Source: Streptomyces acidiscabies (lineage in GTDB: Bacteria; Actinomycetota; Actinomycetes; Streptomycetales; Streptomycetaceae). Taken from it: a DNA stretch of 64,000 nucleotides. The translations under genes and the position numbers were made by a program. The DNA is taken from NCBI RefSeq assembly GCF_020010905.1, contig NZ_JAGJBY010000001.1:868001-932000 (forward strand), written 5' to 3'. Every line of letters begins with the position of its first letter. Position 1 is the stretch's first letter. The notes under the pieces are model-generated. The model was not told the origin of the DNA, did no database searches, and saw only the letters and a list, made by a program, of their open reading frames with translations. This document shows, one piece after another, positions 54,748 to 63,938 of this stretch.

Positions 54748-55551
54748 GTGTCTGATTCTCTGAACCCCAGCCCCGAGCCGGAGACCCCCGGCCTCGAAGC
54801 CCGCCCTGCCCGCCCCAAGGGCGAGCCCCGGTTCCCCGACGGTCCCAAGGCCGACCCCGCCGGATCACACTTCGAGCGGCGGATCCGGAGTTTCCAGCCG
54901 CGCCGCAGCCGGGTGACGACGGGGCAGGCGGACGCGTTGCAGCGGCTGTGGACGCGGTGGGGGATGGACGTCGACGGGCATGCCGTCGAGCTGGGTGAGC
55001 TGTACGGGGACGAGGCGCCCGTCGTCCTGGAGATCGGGTTCGGGATGGGCGAGGCGACGGCGACGATGGCCGCCGCCGATCCCGCGACGAACGTGCTCGC
55101 CGTGGACGTACACACCCCCGGCCAGGGCAACCTCCTCAACCTCGCCGAGCAGAACGGGCTGACCAACGTCCGGGTCGCCAACGGGGACGCGATCATCCTG
55201 CTGCGGGAGATGCTGAAGCCGGACTCGCTGGACGGGCTGCGCGTGTACTTCCCGGACCCGTGGCCGAAGAAGCGGCACCACAAACGGCGGCTGATCCAGG
55301 CGGAGTTCCTCGACCTGGCGGCGACGAGGCTGCGGCCCGGGGCGGTCGTGCACTGCGCGACGGACTGGGAGCCGTACGCGGAGCAGATGCTCGAAGTGCT
55401 GGACGCGCACCCGGAGTTCGAGAACACGCAGGAGGACGGCGGGTTCGCGCCGAGGCCGACTTTCCGCCCGCTGACGCGCTTCGAGGGCCAGGGGATCGAC
55501 AAGGGCCACGTCGTACGGGATCTGCTGTTCCGGCGCAGTCCGCACGCGTAA
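54748..55551 (+). CDS. trmB: tRNA (guanine-N7-)-methyltransferase TrmB
   Basis: 267 residues. It methylates G46 in the variable loop of tRNAs using SAM. The SAM-binding motif VVLEIGFGMGEATATMA and the family signature YFPDPWPKKRHHKRRL are complete, with the C-terminal TxFE-like TRFEGQG. An N-terminal extension of about 40 Pro-rich residues is usual in actinobacteria. GTG start. A PrsW-like gene follows 41 bp downstream, perhaps co-transcribed. Confidence 0.95.
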   Translation: MSDSLNPSPEPETPGLEARPARPKGEPRFPDGPKADPAGSHFERRIRSFQPRRSRVTTGQADALQRLWTRWGMDVDGHAVELGELYGDEAPVVLEIGFGMGEATATMAAADPATNVLAVDVHTPGQGNLLNLAEQNGLTNVRVANGDAIILLREMLKPDSLDGLRVYFPDPWPKKRHHKRRLIQAEFLDLAATRLRPGAVVHCATDWEPYAEQMLEVLDAHPEFENTQEDGGFAPRPTFRPLTRFEGQGIDKGHVVRDLLFRRSPHA

Positions 55552-55592
55552 CTCCTCTCCAGGCACCGTCGCACGCGACGCCAACCCTCGTT

Positions 55593-56921
55593 ATGGTCAT
55601 TGACGTGTCGACCAGTGCCGCGTACCCACCCGTCCCTCACCCCCCGATACCGCGCCCCCGCTGGTGGCGACGCCCCTCCGTGCGGTACGCCGCGCTGATC
55701 ACCCTCCTCGCGGTCTCCGGCGTCGTCATCCTCGCGCTGGTCCGCGAACAGACCGGCACCCGGGGCCTGTTGGTGGGGCTCGGGCTGGCCGTCTTCCCCG
55801 TACCCCTCCTCGTCACCGCGTTCCGCTGGCTGGACCGCGTGGACCCCGCCCCCTGGCGGAACATGCTCTTCGCGTTCGCCTGGGGCGCCTGCGCGGCGAC
55901 GCTGATCGCGATCGTGGCGAACACGTTCACGACGCAGTGGATAGCGAACACGACGGCGGACCCGGACGGCGCGGACACCCTCGGCGCCACCCTGATCGCG
56001 CCGATCGTCGAGGAGTCGGCCAAGGCCGCGGCCGTCCTGCTCGTCTTCCTGTTCCGCAGGCGGCAGTTCACCGGCCTCGTCGACGGCGTCGTCATCGCGG
56101 GGACCGCGGCGGCCGGGTTCGCGTTCACCGAGAACATCCTCTATCTGGGCTCGGCGTACGGCACGGACGAGATCGCCGGCGACAGGGTGTCGGTGACGGC
56201 GGCGACGTTCTTCGTACGGGTGATCATGTCCCCGTTCGCGCACCCCCTGTTCACGGTCTTCACCGGCATCGGCTTCGGCCTCTCCGCACTCAGCGCCCGC
56301 CGGGTACGCCGGGTCCTGTTCCCCCTGACCGGCCTGGTCCTCGCGATGGGGATGCACTCCCTGTGGAACGGCTCCGCGCACTTCGGCCCGCTCGGCTTCT
56401 TCGTCGTGTACGGCGTGTTCATGGTCCCGGTGTTCGGCCTCCTGACGTGGCTGATCATCTGGACCCGCCAACGCGAACTCCGCTACCTGCGCGAGGAACT
56501 CCCGCCGTACGTAGCGGCGGGCTGGCTCTCCCCGGCCGAACCCTTCGCGCTCGGCTCGATGAAGGCGCGGCGGGTGGCCCGCGACTACGCGACGCACTAC
56601 CTCGGCAAACCGGCGGCGAAAACCCTCGCGGAGTACGAATCGACGGCCCTGGCCCTGGCCCAACTCCGCCGCCGGGGCCGCCGGGGCCACGCGCCCGTGG
56701 ACTTCGTGGCCAGGGAACAACACCTGCTGACGACCCTGTGGACGACTCGCACGACAACGCGCCCCGCCTTGGAGTACGCGGCCCGCGCGACGGCTCCGCC
56801 GATGCCGGTGGTTATGCCGTGGCAGCAGCATCCTTGGCAGCCGCCGGTGACTTGGCAGCAGCCGGCGGCGTATGGGGTGCCGGTGGGGCAGTACCCGCCG
56901 TATGGGGGGTATCGGGGCTAG
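55593..56921 (+). CDS. PrsW-family intramembrane metalloprotease
   Basis: 442 residues with about eight to nine hydrophobic segments. The PrsW/CAAX-type motifs are present: PIVEESAKAAAVLL (EExxK-like), FAFTENILYL, and two His-containing segments AHPLFTV and MHSLWNGS. In B. subtilis PrsW starts cleavage of the anti-sigma factor RsiW, so a regulated-proteolysis role is possible. A C-terminal cytoplasmic tail (about 290-442) ends in Pro/Gly/Tyr-rich repeats. ATG at 55593; a GTG at 55605 is an alternative. Confidence 0.88.
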   Translation: MVIDVSTSAAYPPVPHPPIPRPRWWRRPSVRYAALITLLAVSGVVILALVREQTGTRGLLVGLGLAVFPVPLLVTAFRWLDRVDPAPWRNMLFAFAWGACAATLIAIVANTFTTQWIANTTADPDGADTLGATLIAPIVEESAKAAAVLLVFLFRRRQFTGLVDGVVIAGTAAAGFAFTENILYLGSAYGTDEIAGDRVSVTAATFFVRVIMSPFAHPLFTVFTGIGFGLSALSARRVRRVLFPLTGLVLAMGMHSLWNGSAHFGPLGFFVVYGVFMVPVFGLLTWLIIWTRQRELRYLREELPPYVAAGWLSPAEPFALGSMKARRVARDYATHYLGKPAAKTLAEYESTALALAQLRRRGRRGHAPVDFVAREQHLLTTLWTTRTTTRPALEYAARATAPPMPVVMPWQQHPWQPPVTWQQPAAYGVPVGQYPPYGGYRG

Positions 56922-56929
56922 GGCGTACC

Positions 56930-58084
56930 TCAGACGGGCAGCGTCCAGCTTGGTCCGCCGGGGGTGCCGAGCCACACCCGCTGGCCGTTGGGGGTGATGG
57001 TCAGGCCGAACTCGGACAGGTGCGGTGAGCCGTGGGACTGCCAGGTGGTGATCGCGTCCTCGACGCCGGTCCACAGGCTGAGCGGGCCGCGCTCGGTCAC
57101 CGTCCAGCCCTCGCCGTCGGCGCGGGTTCTGGCCTGGGAGCCGGTGGCGACGTCGAGGAGTACCTGTCCGGCGCCCATGCCGAGGCGTTCCGCCGAGGGT
57201 GCGGCGAGCTGGGCCACGAATCTGCCGGTCCAGTCGTCGAGGAGGGCCGGGTCGATACGGCTCGGGCGTTCGTCGCCGGGGAGCAGGTCGAGGACGCCGT
57301 GCGGGGGGCGGTCGTGGGGGCGCGCGATCATGAACGAGGTGTACCCGGGCAGGAAGCGGCCCTCCGCGCCACCGTCCTCGTCGACCGTGAGCCTGACGAG
57401 CCCGTGCGCGAAGCTCCAGCCGGAGAGGGTGACGAGGAGCGTGCCGCCGGGGGTGATCTGGCGGAGCAGTTCGTACGGGACGTACCGCATCGCGCAGAAC
57501 GCGATGACGACGTCGTAGGGGGCGCGGGCGGCGTGGCCGCGCAGGCCGTCGGCGGTGACGAGCGTGGGGGTGTGGCCGGTCGCCGCGAGCGCCTTGCGGG
57601 CGCGCTCGGCCACTGAGGGGTCGGTCTCGACCGAGGTCACGTTCCGCGCGCCGGTGATCTCGGTGATGTAGGCGGTGGAGAGGCCGGTTCCGGTGCCGAT
57701 GACGAGTACGCGTTTGCCGGGGGCGATACCGGCCTGCTCGATCATTCGGAGGACGAGGCTGGGGAGGGTCGAGGACGAGGTCGGGCTGAGACCGGTGACA
57801 GGGCCGGTGGCGTTCTCGGCGAGTACGCCGTCGATCTGGGTCACCCAGGTCTGGTTCTCGTAGGCGAGGCGCAGCCATGCGCGATCCGGGGTGTCCGCGC
57901 GGCGGGCAGGGGTCCAGGTGGTGCCTGTCGGGGAGTCGCTCTGCCGGTAGATCGCGGGGCCGAGGAACACCTCGCGGGGGACGGCCTCGGCTGCTCGCCG
58001 TACGTCCGGGTCGTGCAGGACGCCGTCCGCGACGAGCCGCTCGACTAGCCGGTGGCGCAGGTCGGCGGCGGTTTCCTCGGTCAT
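56930..58084 (-). CDS. Graspetide-associated methyltransferase (PIMT-like)
   Basis: 384 residues of the protein-L-isoaspartate O-methyltransferase-like family found with ATP-grasp RiPP maturases. The SAM-binding motif VLVIGTGTGLSTAYI and a PIMT-like core are preceded by an N-terminal helical region (VPREVFLGPAIY). In related systems this enzyme methylates an Asp of the cross-linked peptide, giving an aspartimide. The ATG overlaps the ATP-grasp gene stop by 4 bp, so the three genes are one coupled operon. The C-terminal ~150 residues are specific to this subfamily. Confidence 0.9.
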   Translation of the reverse strand: MTEETAADLRHRLVERLVADGVLHDPDVRRAAEAVPREVFLGPAIYRQSDSPTGTTWTPARRADTPDRAWLRLAYENQTWVTQIDGVLAENATGPVTGLSPTSSSTLPSLVLRMIEQAGIAPGKRVLVIGTGTGLSTAYITEITGARNVTSVETDPSVAERARKALAATGHTPTLVTADGLRGHAARAPYDVVIAFCAMRYVPYELLRQITPGGTLLVTLSGWSFAHGLVRLTVDEDGGAEGRFLPGYTSFMIARPHDRPPHGVLDLLPGDERPSRIDPALLDDWTGRFVAQLAAPSAERLGMGAGQVLLDVATGSQARTRADGEGWTVTERGPLSLWTGVEDAITTWQSHGSPHLSEFGLTITPNGQRVWLGTPGGPSWTLPV

Positions 58085-59040
58085 GCGGTGTCGCCTTTCT
58101 CCAGGGTGTCGGCGAGTGCGCTCGCGATGGCGCGGGTCGTGGACTCGTCGACGAACGCCCACTGGCCGTTGGGGTTGCATTCGAGGAACCACCATCGGTC
58201 CTGCGCGTCGAGAGCGAAGTCGAAGGCGCTGAAACGGAGCCCGAAAGTGTGCAGGAAGGCGCGTGCGGCATCGCGGACGGGGCCGGGTACGGGGATGGGG
58301 GTGCAGGTGATCAGGGTCTGGTCCCGGCGCCAGTCGAGGTGGTCGCCGGCGGTGTCGATACGGCTCGCGAAGGCTTCGTCCCCGACCATCGTGAGGCGTA
58401 CGTCGGCGGTCTTCGGGACGCAGGCCTGGAAGAGGTGGGGGCACAGGGCGATCGAGTCGTCGAGGTCGTCCGCCTGGACCGGGTGTACCCAGACGGTTCG
58501 GTTGCGGCCGTCCTCGCAGGCGAGGTGGACGCGGTGAACCGGTTTGTAGATCACGCTCTGGTACTCGGCCGTGAACTTCTCGGCGTCCGCCGGGACGTTT
58601 GTGATCAGGGTGTCGGGGACGGAGAAGCCCAGGCGGGTCGCCGTGGAGAGCTGGAGCACCTTGTTCTCCGCGTCGCGGTTTCGCGCGGGATGGTTGACGT
58701 ACAGGGCTCCGGGAAGCGCGTGCAGTGTCCCCAGGTAGCCGTGACGCGACTGCTCGATCGCGAACCGCTGTGCGGGGGTCCCGTTCGGCGTGCCGAAGGG
58801 ACTCGGGCGGCGCCAGTAGACGGAGCGGACGTTCGACAGGTCGAGGCGGCGGGTCTTGGTGGTGACCTCGCCGGTGAAGGTGCCTTGTCCGAGCCGGGTA
58901 CTCATCCGCGCGGCGTACGGGAAGTCGGTGGCGGGGTCGAGCCGTACGGCCGGGACGCCCCGGCCGTGGAGCTCGTCCAGCACCAGGTCTGCCGTGACGT
59001 CGCCCAGCGCGGTGACGACGAGAACCGGTGCGTCGGTCAT
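58081..59040 (-). CDS. ATP-grasp peptide maturase (graspetide ligase)
   Basis: 319-residue ATP-grasp ligase of the SAV_5884/TgmB type that makes macrolactone or lactam bridges between Thr/Ser/Lys and Asp/Glu side chains of a ribosomal peptide. Family landmarks are SVYWRRPSPF, YVNHPARNRDAENKVLQL, the ATP-binding VIYKPVH, and the metal-binding FLECNPNGQWAFVD near the C-terminus. It starts 1 base after the stop of the precursor gene and overlaps the methyltransferase by 4 bp. Confidence 0.94.
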   Translation of the reverse strand: MTDAPVLVVTALGDVTADLVLDELHGRGVPAVRLDPATDFPYAARMSTRLGQGTFTGEVTTKTRRLDLSNVRSVYWRRPSPFGTPNGTPAQRFAIEQSRHGYLGTLHALPGALYVNHPARNRDAENKVLQLSTATRLGFSVPDTLITNVPADAEKFTAEYQSVIYKPVHRVHLACEDGRNRTVWVHPVQADDLDDSIALCPHLFQACVPKTADVRLTMVGDEAFASRIDTAGDHLDWRRDQTLITCTPIPVPGPVRDAARAFLHTFGLRFSAFDFALDAQDRWWFLECNPNGQWAFVDESTTRAIASALADTLEKGDTA

Positions 59041-59041
59041 C

Positions 59042-59314
59042 TCAGGCGTCCGAGTCGGAGTCTTCGGTGAGGTCGGAGTCCGAGGGTGGGGGCGGGTTGG
59101 GGCCGCCGCCGTCGGACGAGGTCGAGGTCTGGCCGGCGGTTGTCGTGCCGGTGCCGTGCTTGTTGCCGATGTCGACGTGGGTGCCGTCCGCGCGGAAGTA
59201 GCGGGTCGTCTGGGTCGCCGGGTCCAACTCGGTTCGGGCGTAGGGCACTTGGGTGACGTCTGGGTACAGCGCCAATCGCCGTACGCCCCAGGGGGTCGCG
59301 TTGGAAGTGGGCAC
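59042..59314 (-). CDS. Graspetide precursor peptide (TgmA-like)
   Basis: 90 residues from GTG with GGAGG at proper spacing. The leader contains the family phrase TPWGVRRLALYPD and a YFRADGTHVDIGNKHG segment. The C-terminal core is rich in Thr, Ser, Asp and Pro, with GTGTTTAGQTSTSSDGGG and a final Asp/Ser/Glu tail, the residues used for ester cross-links. Cleavage is expected after the leader near the GNKHG region. It is the first gene of the operon, divergent from an XRE regulator. Confidence 0.9.
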   Translation of the reverse strand: MPTSNATPWGVRRLALYPDVTQVPYARTELDPATQTTRYFRADGTHVDIGNKHGTGTTTAGQTSTSSDGGGPNPPPPSDSDLTEDSDSDA

Positions 59315-59431
59315 GTCGTTCCTCCAAGAGGTCTGACTCTCTGTGTCGTCTCGATCACATGGTGAACTGGAGGGGCGTACGCTCGCCAGATCTGGAGGCA
59401 TTCCAACAGCGCTGGAAATCTGGGGGAGTTG

Positions 59432-60247
59432 ATGGAACGCGTGAGCGAAGTGGGTGTCCCCTCGAACGCGGCTGAATACTTCGGCAACGAAGTCAAGGCG
59501 CTCCGCGAGGCGTTGGGGATGTCGCAGGCCGAGTTCGCGAAGGAGCTGAAGTACGGGGCGGCGCAGGTCTGCAAGGTCGAGGGCGGGCAGGTCCTGGCGT
59601 CGGAGTCCTTCGCGATGGCGGTGGACAGGGTCGCGGGGACGCCGGGGGTGTACGCCCGTCTGCGGGCGCGGCTGGTCAATCTCGGGCATCCCGACTGGTT
59701 CCTGCCGTACGTCACGCTGGAGGAGAAGGCGATCTGGGTGCGGATGTTCCATCCTCAGCTCGTGCCGGGGCTGGCGCAGACGCCGGAGTATGCGCGGGCA
59801 GTGCTGCGGACGGGGCGTCCGGAGAACCTGGAGGAACTGGTGGAGGCACGGATGAGCCGCCAGAAGATCCTGCACCGCGAGGATGTGCCCGCACGGTTGT
59901 GGGTGATCATCGGGGAGGCCGCGTTGCGGAACAGGGTCGGTGACTCGGCGGTGATGCGGGGGCAGCTCGATCATCTGCGGGTTCTGGCGGAGGTTCCGCG
60001 CAACCGGGTGCAGATCATTCCTGACAAGGGGCCGTATCACGGTTACCCCAGTCCGTTCGGTGTGCTGTCCTTCGGCGACGGATCCGACGCGGTGCACGTC
60101 GACGGTTACCCCAAGGGGTACGTCCTGCTGGAACCGGACGACGTCCGACAGGCCCGCGAAGCCTATGATCTGCTTACGGCCGTCGCCGCGCCGCCGGACG
60201 AGACGGTCGCCCTGATCGACTCCGTCTTGAAGGACTGCCACTCATGA
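59432..60247 (+). CDS. XRE regulator with DUF5753 domain
   Basis: 271 residues. An HTH (KALREALGMSQAEFAKELKYG) is followed by the DUF5753 effector domain (IWVRMFHPQLVPGLAQTPEYARAVL), the commonest Streptomyces regulator architecture. The stop overlaps the ATG of a DUF397 gene, the usual partner. It is divergent from the graspetide operon. The 117-bp gap holds a perfect CCAGATCTGG palindrome (59386-59395) and TTCCA-N7-TGGAA (59401-59417), possible operators. The ATG at 59432 is chosen, though TTG at 59429 is equally open. Confidence 0.9.
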   Translation: MERVSEVGVPSNAAEYFGNEVKALREALGMSQAEFAKELKYGAAQVCKVEGGQVLASESFAMAVDRVAGTPGVYARLRARLVNLGHPDWFLPYVTLEEKAIWVRMFHPQLVPGLAQTPEYARAVLRTGRPENLEELVEARMSRQKILHREDVPARLWVIIGEAALRNRVGDSAVMRGQLDHLRVLAEVPRNRVQIIPDKGPYHGYPSPFGVLSFGDGSDAVHVDGYPKGYVLLEPDDVRQAREAYDLLTAVAAPPDETVALIDSVLKDCHS

Positions 60248-60453
60248 ACTCCACCGCCCCGCAGAGTGGTTGGCGTGCCTCTACGTACAGCGGCAACAAC
60301 GGCGGCGAGTGTCTTGAGTGGGCGCCTGAACACGCGCGTACGACGGGCGAGTTCAAGGTCCGTGACAGCAAGTCCCCTGATGGTCCCCACCTGACGCTGA
60401 CCCGCGCGGCCTTCACCGGCCTCATCGCCTTGGCCCGCAACACCGGCGTGTAG
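60244..60453 (+). CDS. DUF397 protein
   Basis: 69 residues, standard DUF397: GWRASTYSGNNGGECLEW, VRDSKSPDGP, and the ending AFTGLIALAR. It partners the upstream XRE/DUF5753 protein, possibly as a small antagonist or toxin-antitoxin-like unit; the mechanism is not established. ATGA overlap with the regulator. It converges on lhgO. Confidence 0.92.
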   Translation: MNSTAPQSGWRASTYSGNNGGECLEWAPEHARTTGEFKVRDSKSPDGPHLTLTRAAFTGLIALARNTGV

Positions 60454-60515
60454 TAAGCCCTGCTTCAGCCCCTTCAAGGCCGACTCACCCACAGAACGCC
60501 AGCCCTCACCTCCCC

Positions 60516-61727
60516 TCACACCCCCGACAACACCCCCAACGCCCTCCGAGCCACCTCTCTCCCGATCGGCAGCGAAGCCGTAGCCGCAGGCGATGGCGCG
60601 TTGAGCACATGCACCGCCCGAGCCCCCTCCTGGATCAGGAAGTCGTCCACCAACCCCCCGTCCCGCAGCACGGCCTGCGCCCGCACCCCCGCGCCGCCCC
60701 GCACGAGGTCCGCCTCCTCGACCCCCGGCAGCATCCGGCGCACCGCGTCGACGAAGGCGGCCTTCGACAGGGAGCGGCGGATCTCGCCCGCGCCGTAGCG
60801 CCAATGGCGTCGACCCAGGCGCCAAGTCCCGGGCCAGCTCAGGGTTCCGGCGAGTTCGGCACCCCGGACCACCCCCCACCCGTACCCCTCCCGGGCGAGC
60901 GCCGGAACGGCGTTGGGGCCGACGTGGACGTCGCCGTCGATGCCCCGGGTCAAGTGGACGCCCAGGAAGGGGAACGCCGGGTCGGGGACGGGATAGACCA
61001 GGCCCCGGACCAGGGAGGGACGCGTCAGTTCGTAGTACTCGCCCCGGAACGGGACGATGCGGACCGACGGCACGTCGCCCGTCATGCGGGCCAGCGTGTC
61101 GCAGTACAGGCCGGCGCAGTTGACGAGCACGCGCGCACGGACGACGTCGCCGCGCGAGGTCAGGACGGCGACCCCCCGATGCGCGCGCCGGTCCACGCGG
61201 ACGACCTCGGCCCCGTACCGGATCTCCGCGCCGGAGGCGTCCGCGAGGGCGCGCGCGACACCCCCGTAGTCACAGATGCCGGTGGAGCCGACATGGATCG
61301 CGGCGAGCCCGCGCACCTCGGGCTCGTACTCCTGGATCTGGGAGCCGCCGAGTTCGCGGACGGAGATGCCGTTCTCGCGCCCGCGCTGGACCAGGGCGTG
61401 CAGGCGAGGCAGCTCCGCGCGGTCGGTCGCGACGATCAGCTTGCCGGTGACCTCGTGGGCGATCCCGTACTCGGCGCAGAACTTGACCATCTCGGCGCCG
61501 CCCTGGACGGCGTACCGGGCCTTCAGGGAGCCGGGCCGGTAGTAGATCCCGCTGTGGATGACGCCGCTGTTGTGCCCGGTCTGATGGCGCGCGGGCCCGG
61601 TCTCCTTCTCCAGCACGGTGACCTTGGTCCCGGGGGCGGCACGGCTGACGGCGTACGCGGTGGCCAGGCCGACGATGCCACCTCCGACGACGAGCACGTC
61701 ACAGTCGTACGGAACCCCACCGGACAC
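60516..61727 (-). CDS. lhgO: L-2-hydroxyglutarate oxidase
   Basis: 403-residue FAD enzyme of the DAO superfamily. It oxidises L-2-hydroxyglutarate, a side product of 2-oxoglutarate metabolism, to 2-oxoglutarate. The N-terminal Rossmann motif DVLVVGGGIVGLATAYA and HQTGHNSGVIHSGIYY are diagnostic for LhgO; the C-terminal LNAPSPAATASLPIG closes the FAD site. The GTG at 61727 with GGAGGTGG is preferred to the GTG at 61742. It lies 71 bp downstream of the TPR regulator in the same direction. Confidence 0.93.
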   Translation of the reverse strand: MSGGVPYDCDVLVVGGGIVGLATAYAVSRAAPGTKVTVLEKETGPARHQTGHNSGVIHSGIYYRPGSLKARYAVQGGAEMVKFCAEYGIAHEVTGKLIVATDRAELPRLHALVQRGRENGISVRELGGSQIQEYEPEVRGLAAIHVGSTGICDYGGVARALADASGAEIRYGAEVVRVDRRAHRGVAVLTSRGDVVRARVLVNCAGLYCDTLARMTGDVPSVRIVPFRGEYYELTRPSLVRGLVYPVPDPAFPFLGVHLTRGIDGDVHVGPNAVPALAREGYGWGVVRGAELAGTLSWPGTWRLGRRHWRYGAGEIRRSLSKAAFVDAVRRMLPGVEEADLVRGGAGVRAQAVLRDGGLVDDFLIQEGARAVHVLNAPSPAATASLPIGREVARRALGVLSGV

Positions 61728-61798
61728 GAGCACCACCTCCACTCTCGATAGTGCACTGCGCCACTGACAACGCCCTCAAACGTGATCCCGGAAGAGAT

Positions 61799-63217
61799 CT
61801 ACGCCGGTGTCATCAGCAGCGGCCGGGCCCGCTCGCGGAGTTCCACGACGCGCGGCTCGTCGCCGTACGGCTCCAGGCGGTGGAGCAGGTCCTTGACGTA
61901 CTCGGTGGTGCGGACGGAGGAGATGCGGCCGGCCACCTCGACCGCGCGCACGCCCTGCTCGCAGGCCGCGTCGAGGTTGCCGGACTCCAGCTCGGCGACG
62001 GCGGAGACGACGAGGCGCAGTCCGTGCGAGCGGACGAACTCCTCGGTCGGCTGGGAGAGGGCCTGTTCGGTGAACCGGCGGACCTGGCGGGGCGCCTTGA
62101 GGTCGCGGTAGCACTCGGCGGCGTCGGCGGCGAACCGGTCGTAGGAGTAGAAGCCGAGCCACGAGGGGTCGCTGTCGCCCTCGCGCGCGCGCTCCAGCCA
62201 CCCTTCGGCAGCCCTCAACGCTGCACCGGCGGCGTGTGCGTCGCCCGCGCGGGCGTGCGCGCGGGCCTCCACGAGCCGGAAGAAGCTCATCGTGCGCGCG
62301 GTCGCGAGGCCGCGGTTGCGCTCCAGGGCGGCCTGCGCGAGGTCGACGCCCTCGTCGCCGAAGCCTCTGTAGGTGGCCTGGAGGGACATCGAGGCCAGGA
62401 CGTAGCCCCCGAGGGGGACGTCGGCCGCCGCGCGCGCGAGGCGCAGCGCCTGGATGTAGTACCGCTGGGCGGCCTCCTGCTGGCCGGTGTCGAAGGCCAT
62501 CCACCCGGCGAGGCGGGTGAGTTCGGCGGTGGCCCCGAAGAGCGCGCGGCCGACCTCGTCGGAGTACGCGCCCAGGAGCAGCGGCGCGGCCTCCACGCGC
62601 AGGCACTCGGGCACCATGGACGAACGCCAGTCGCCGCCGCCGTACTTGGAGTCCCAGCGGCGCGCGTCCTCGGCGGCCTCCCGGAGCTTGCGGACGTCGC
62701 TGTGGCCGACTTTCACCGGCGCGCTCTCCGCGAGGGGCGCCTCGCGGGCCACGGAGCTGTCGGCCGGGGTTATGAGCCACCGGGAGGCGGGCGTCGCGTA
62801 CGCGCTGACGGCGAACGAGCCCGCGAGGGACTGCCAGATGCCGCCGGAGCCCGCGCGCCTGCCCGCGAGGTCGAGCCGGTACAGCTCGGTCGCGGAGCGC
62901 ACGGCCTGGCCGACGTCCCGGGGGAAGGCGAGGCCCACCTCGGGCGCGGGATCGGCGTCGGCGAGGCCGATCTCGTGCAGCGGGACGGGCCGGCCGAGCT
63001 TCTGGCCGATCGCGGCGGCGATGAGGTGCGGCGCGGCCCCCTGGGGGACCATCCCCTTCGACACCCAGCGCGCGACCGACGTCTTGTCGTAGCGCAGCGT
63101 CAACCCTCGTTGCGCGCCTAAGTCGTTGACGCGGCGCGCGAGCCCCGCGTTGCTGATTCCCGCGAGGGCGAGAACGGCGCCGAGTTTTTCGTTCGGCCCG
63201 CGTTGCTCCCTGGACAT
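61799..63217 (-). CDS. TPR-type regulator with N-terminal HTH-like domain
   Basis: 472 residues. The first ~90 residues form an atypical HTH domain ([39 protein letters not shown]), and the rest is helical TPR-like. The layout resembles NsdA-type regulators of Streptomyces differentiation and antibiotic production, but I cannot place it in a named group. The ATG at 63217 follows GAGGGG at 7 bases. The frame is open upstream to 63301 without a better site. lhgO downstream could be co-transcribed. Confidence 0.85.
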   Translation of the reverse strand: MSREQRGPNEKLGAVLALAGISNAGLARRVNDLGAQRGLTLRYDKTSVARWVSKGMVPQGAAPHLIAAAIGQKLGRPVPLHEIGLADADPAPEVGLAFPRDVGQAVRSATELYRLDLAGRRAGSGGIWQSLAGSFAVSAYATPASRWLITPADSSVAREAPLAESAPVKVGHSDVRKLREAAEDARRWDSKYGGGDWRSSMVPECLRVEAAPLLLGAYSDEVGRALFGATAELTRLAGWMAFDTGQQEAAQRYYIQALRLARAAADVPLGGYVLASMSLQATYRGFGDEGVDLAQAALERNRGLATARTMSFFRLVEARAHARAGDAHAAGAALRAAEGWLERAREGDSDPSWLGFYSYDRFAADAAECYRDLKAPRQVRRFTEQALSQPTEEFVRSHGLRLVVSAVAELESGNLDAACEQGVRAVEVAGRISSVRTTEYVKDLLHRLEPYGDEPRVVELRERARPLLMTPA

Positions 63218-63938
63218 TGCGCCACCCCTCGACACAGACGGCTGCCGCGCTGGCATAACCACGCGGCATTCGTAAACCCAGCGTAGTTCGCCGCATCCCA
63301 AGCGTTAAGAGGCATTGTTCCGGTTGGCGGGATTGTTGCCCGTACGGAAGTGCGGGCTCCGTAGCGGTCCGTCGCGATGTGCTCCCGCTGTGTGGCCGTG
63401 CGCCCGTGCGTGCGCTCTTCTCCGGCCATCGCGGGAGCGCTTCGATGGGCGATGCGTGGGTCGGCCCGCTGTACTGGATCCAGTGGGCTGGGGGACACCG
63501 CCGCCTACATCCCCGCGGGCGGCGGAACGGTCCGGGGGGCGAACTCCGTCTCCCGGATCGCGCACTCGCACAGGGTCGTGCGAGCTGTGTACGGAGCGTG
63601 TGCGCGGCGTTCCCGGAAGCTTCGGCAACCGCCGCGTCACGCTACGGATTTGGCTGAAAAACGCCCCTCGGACCGTCAGGTGATCAAGGCCCCGACCATG
63701 GGAATCGAGGGCGCACGGGGCGTCCGGGGGGAGCGTATCGGGGGCGCATTCACGTCGCGGGCGCGGGGGCGCACGCGGGGGTGTAGCCGGGGTCCCGGCC
63801 TCGGCAACGGCACGCGCGCGTGGGCGCGTTGCGGTGCCGGTCAGGCGTTCTGCCTTCCGTCATGGGCGCGTTCTTCGTGGCAGCATGGTGAATCGGTTCG
63901 TACGGTGCACCGGTTGTCCACAGCCTGTGGAGGCGTCG
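63218..63938. other. Gene-free stretch with one DnaA-box-like site
   Basis: No supportable gene in this 721-bp gap; frames that stay open lack ribosome sites and codon bias. The only site I can name is TTGTCCACA at 63914-63922, a Streptomyces DnaA-box consensus, next to an inverted CCTGTGGAG. A single box is not an origin; it may be chance or a DnaA-regulated promoter. Confidence 0.4.

Noticed and set aside
63914..63922. DnaA box TTGTCCACA as a replication origin
   Set aside because: A single box; Streptomyces oriC has many boxes next to dnaA/dnaN, none of which is here.
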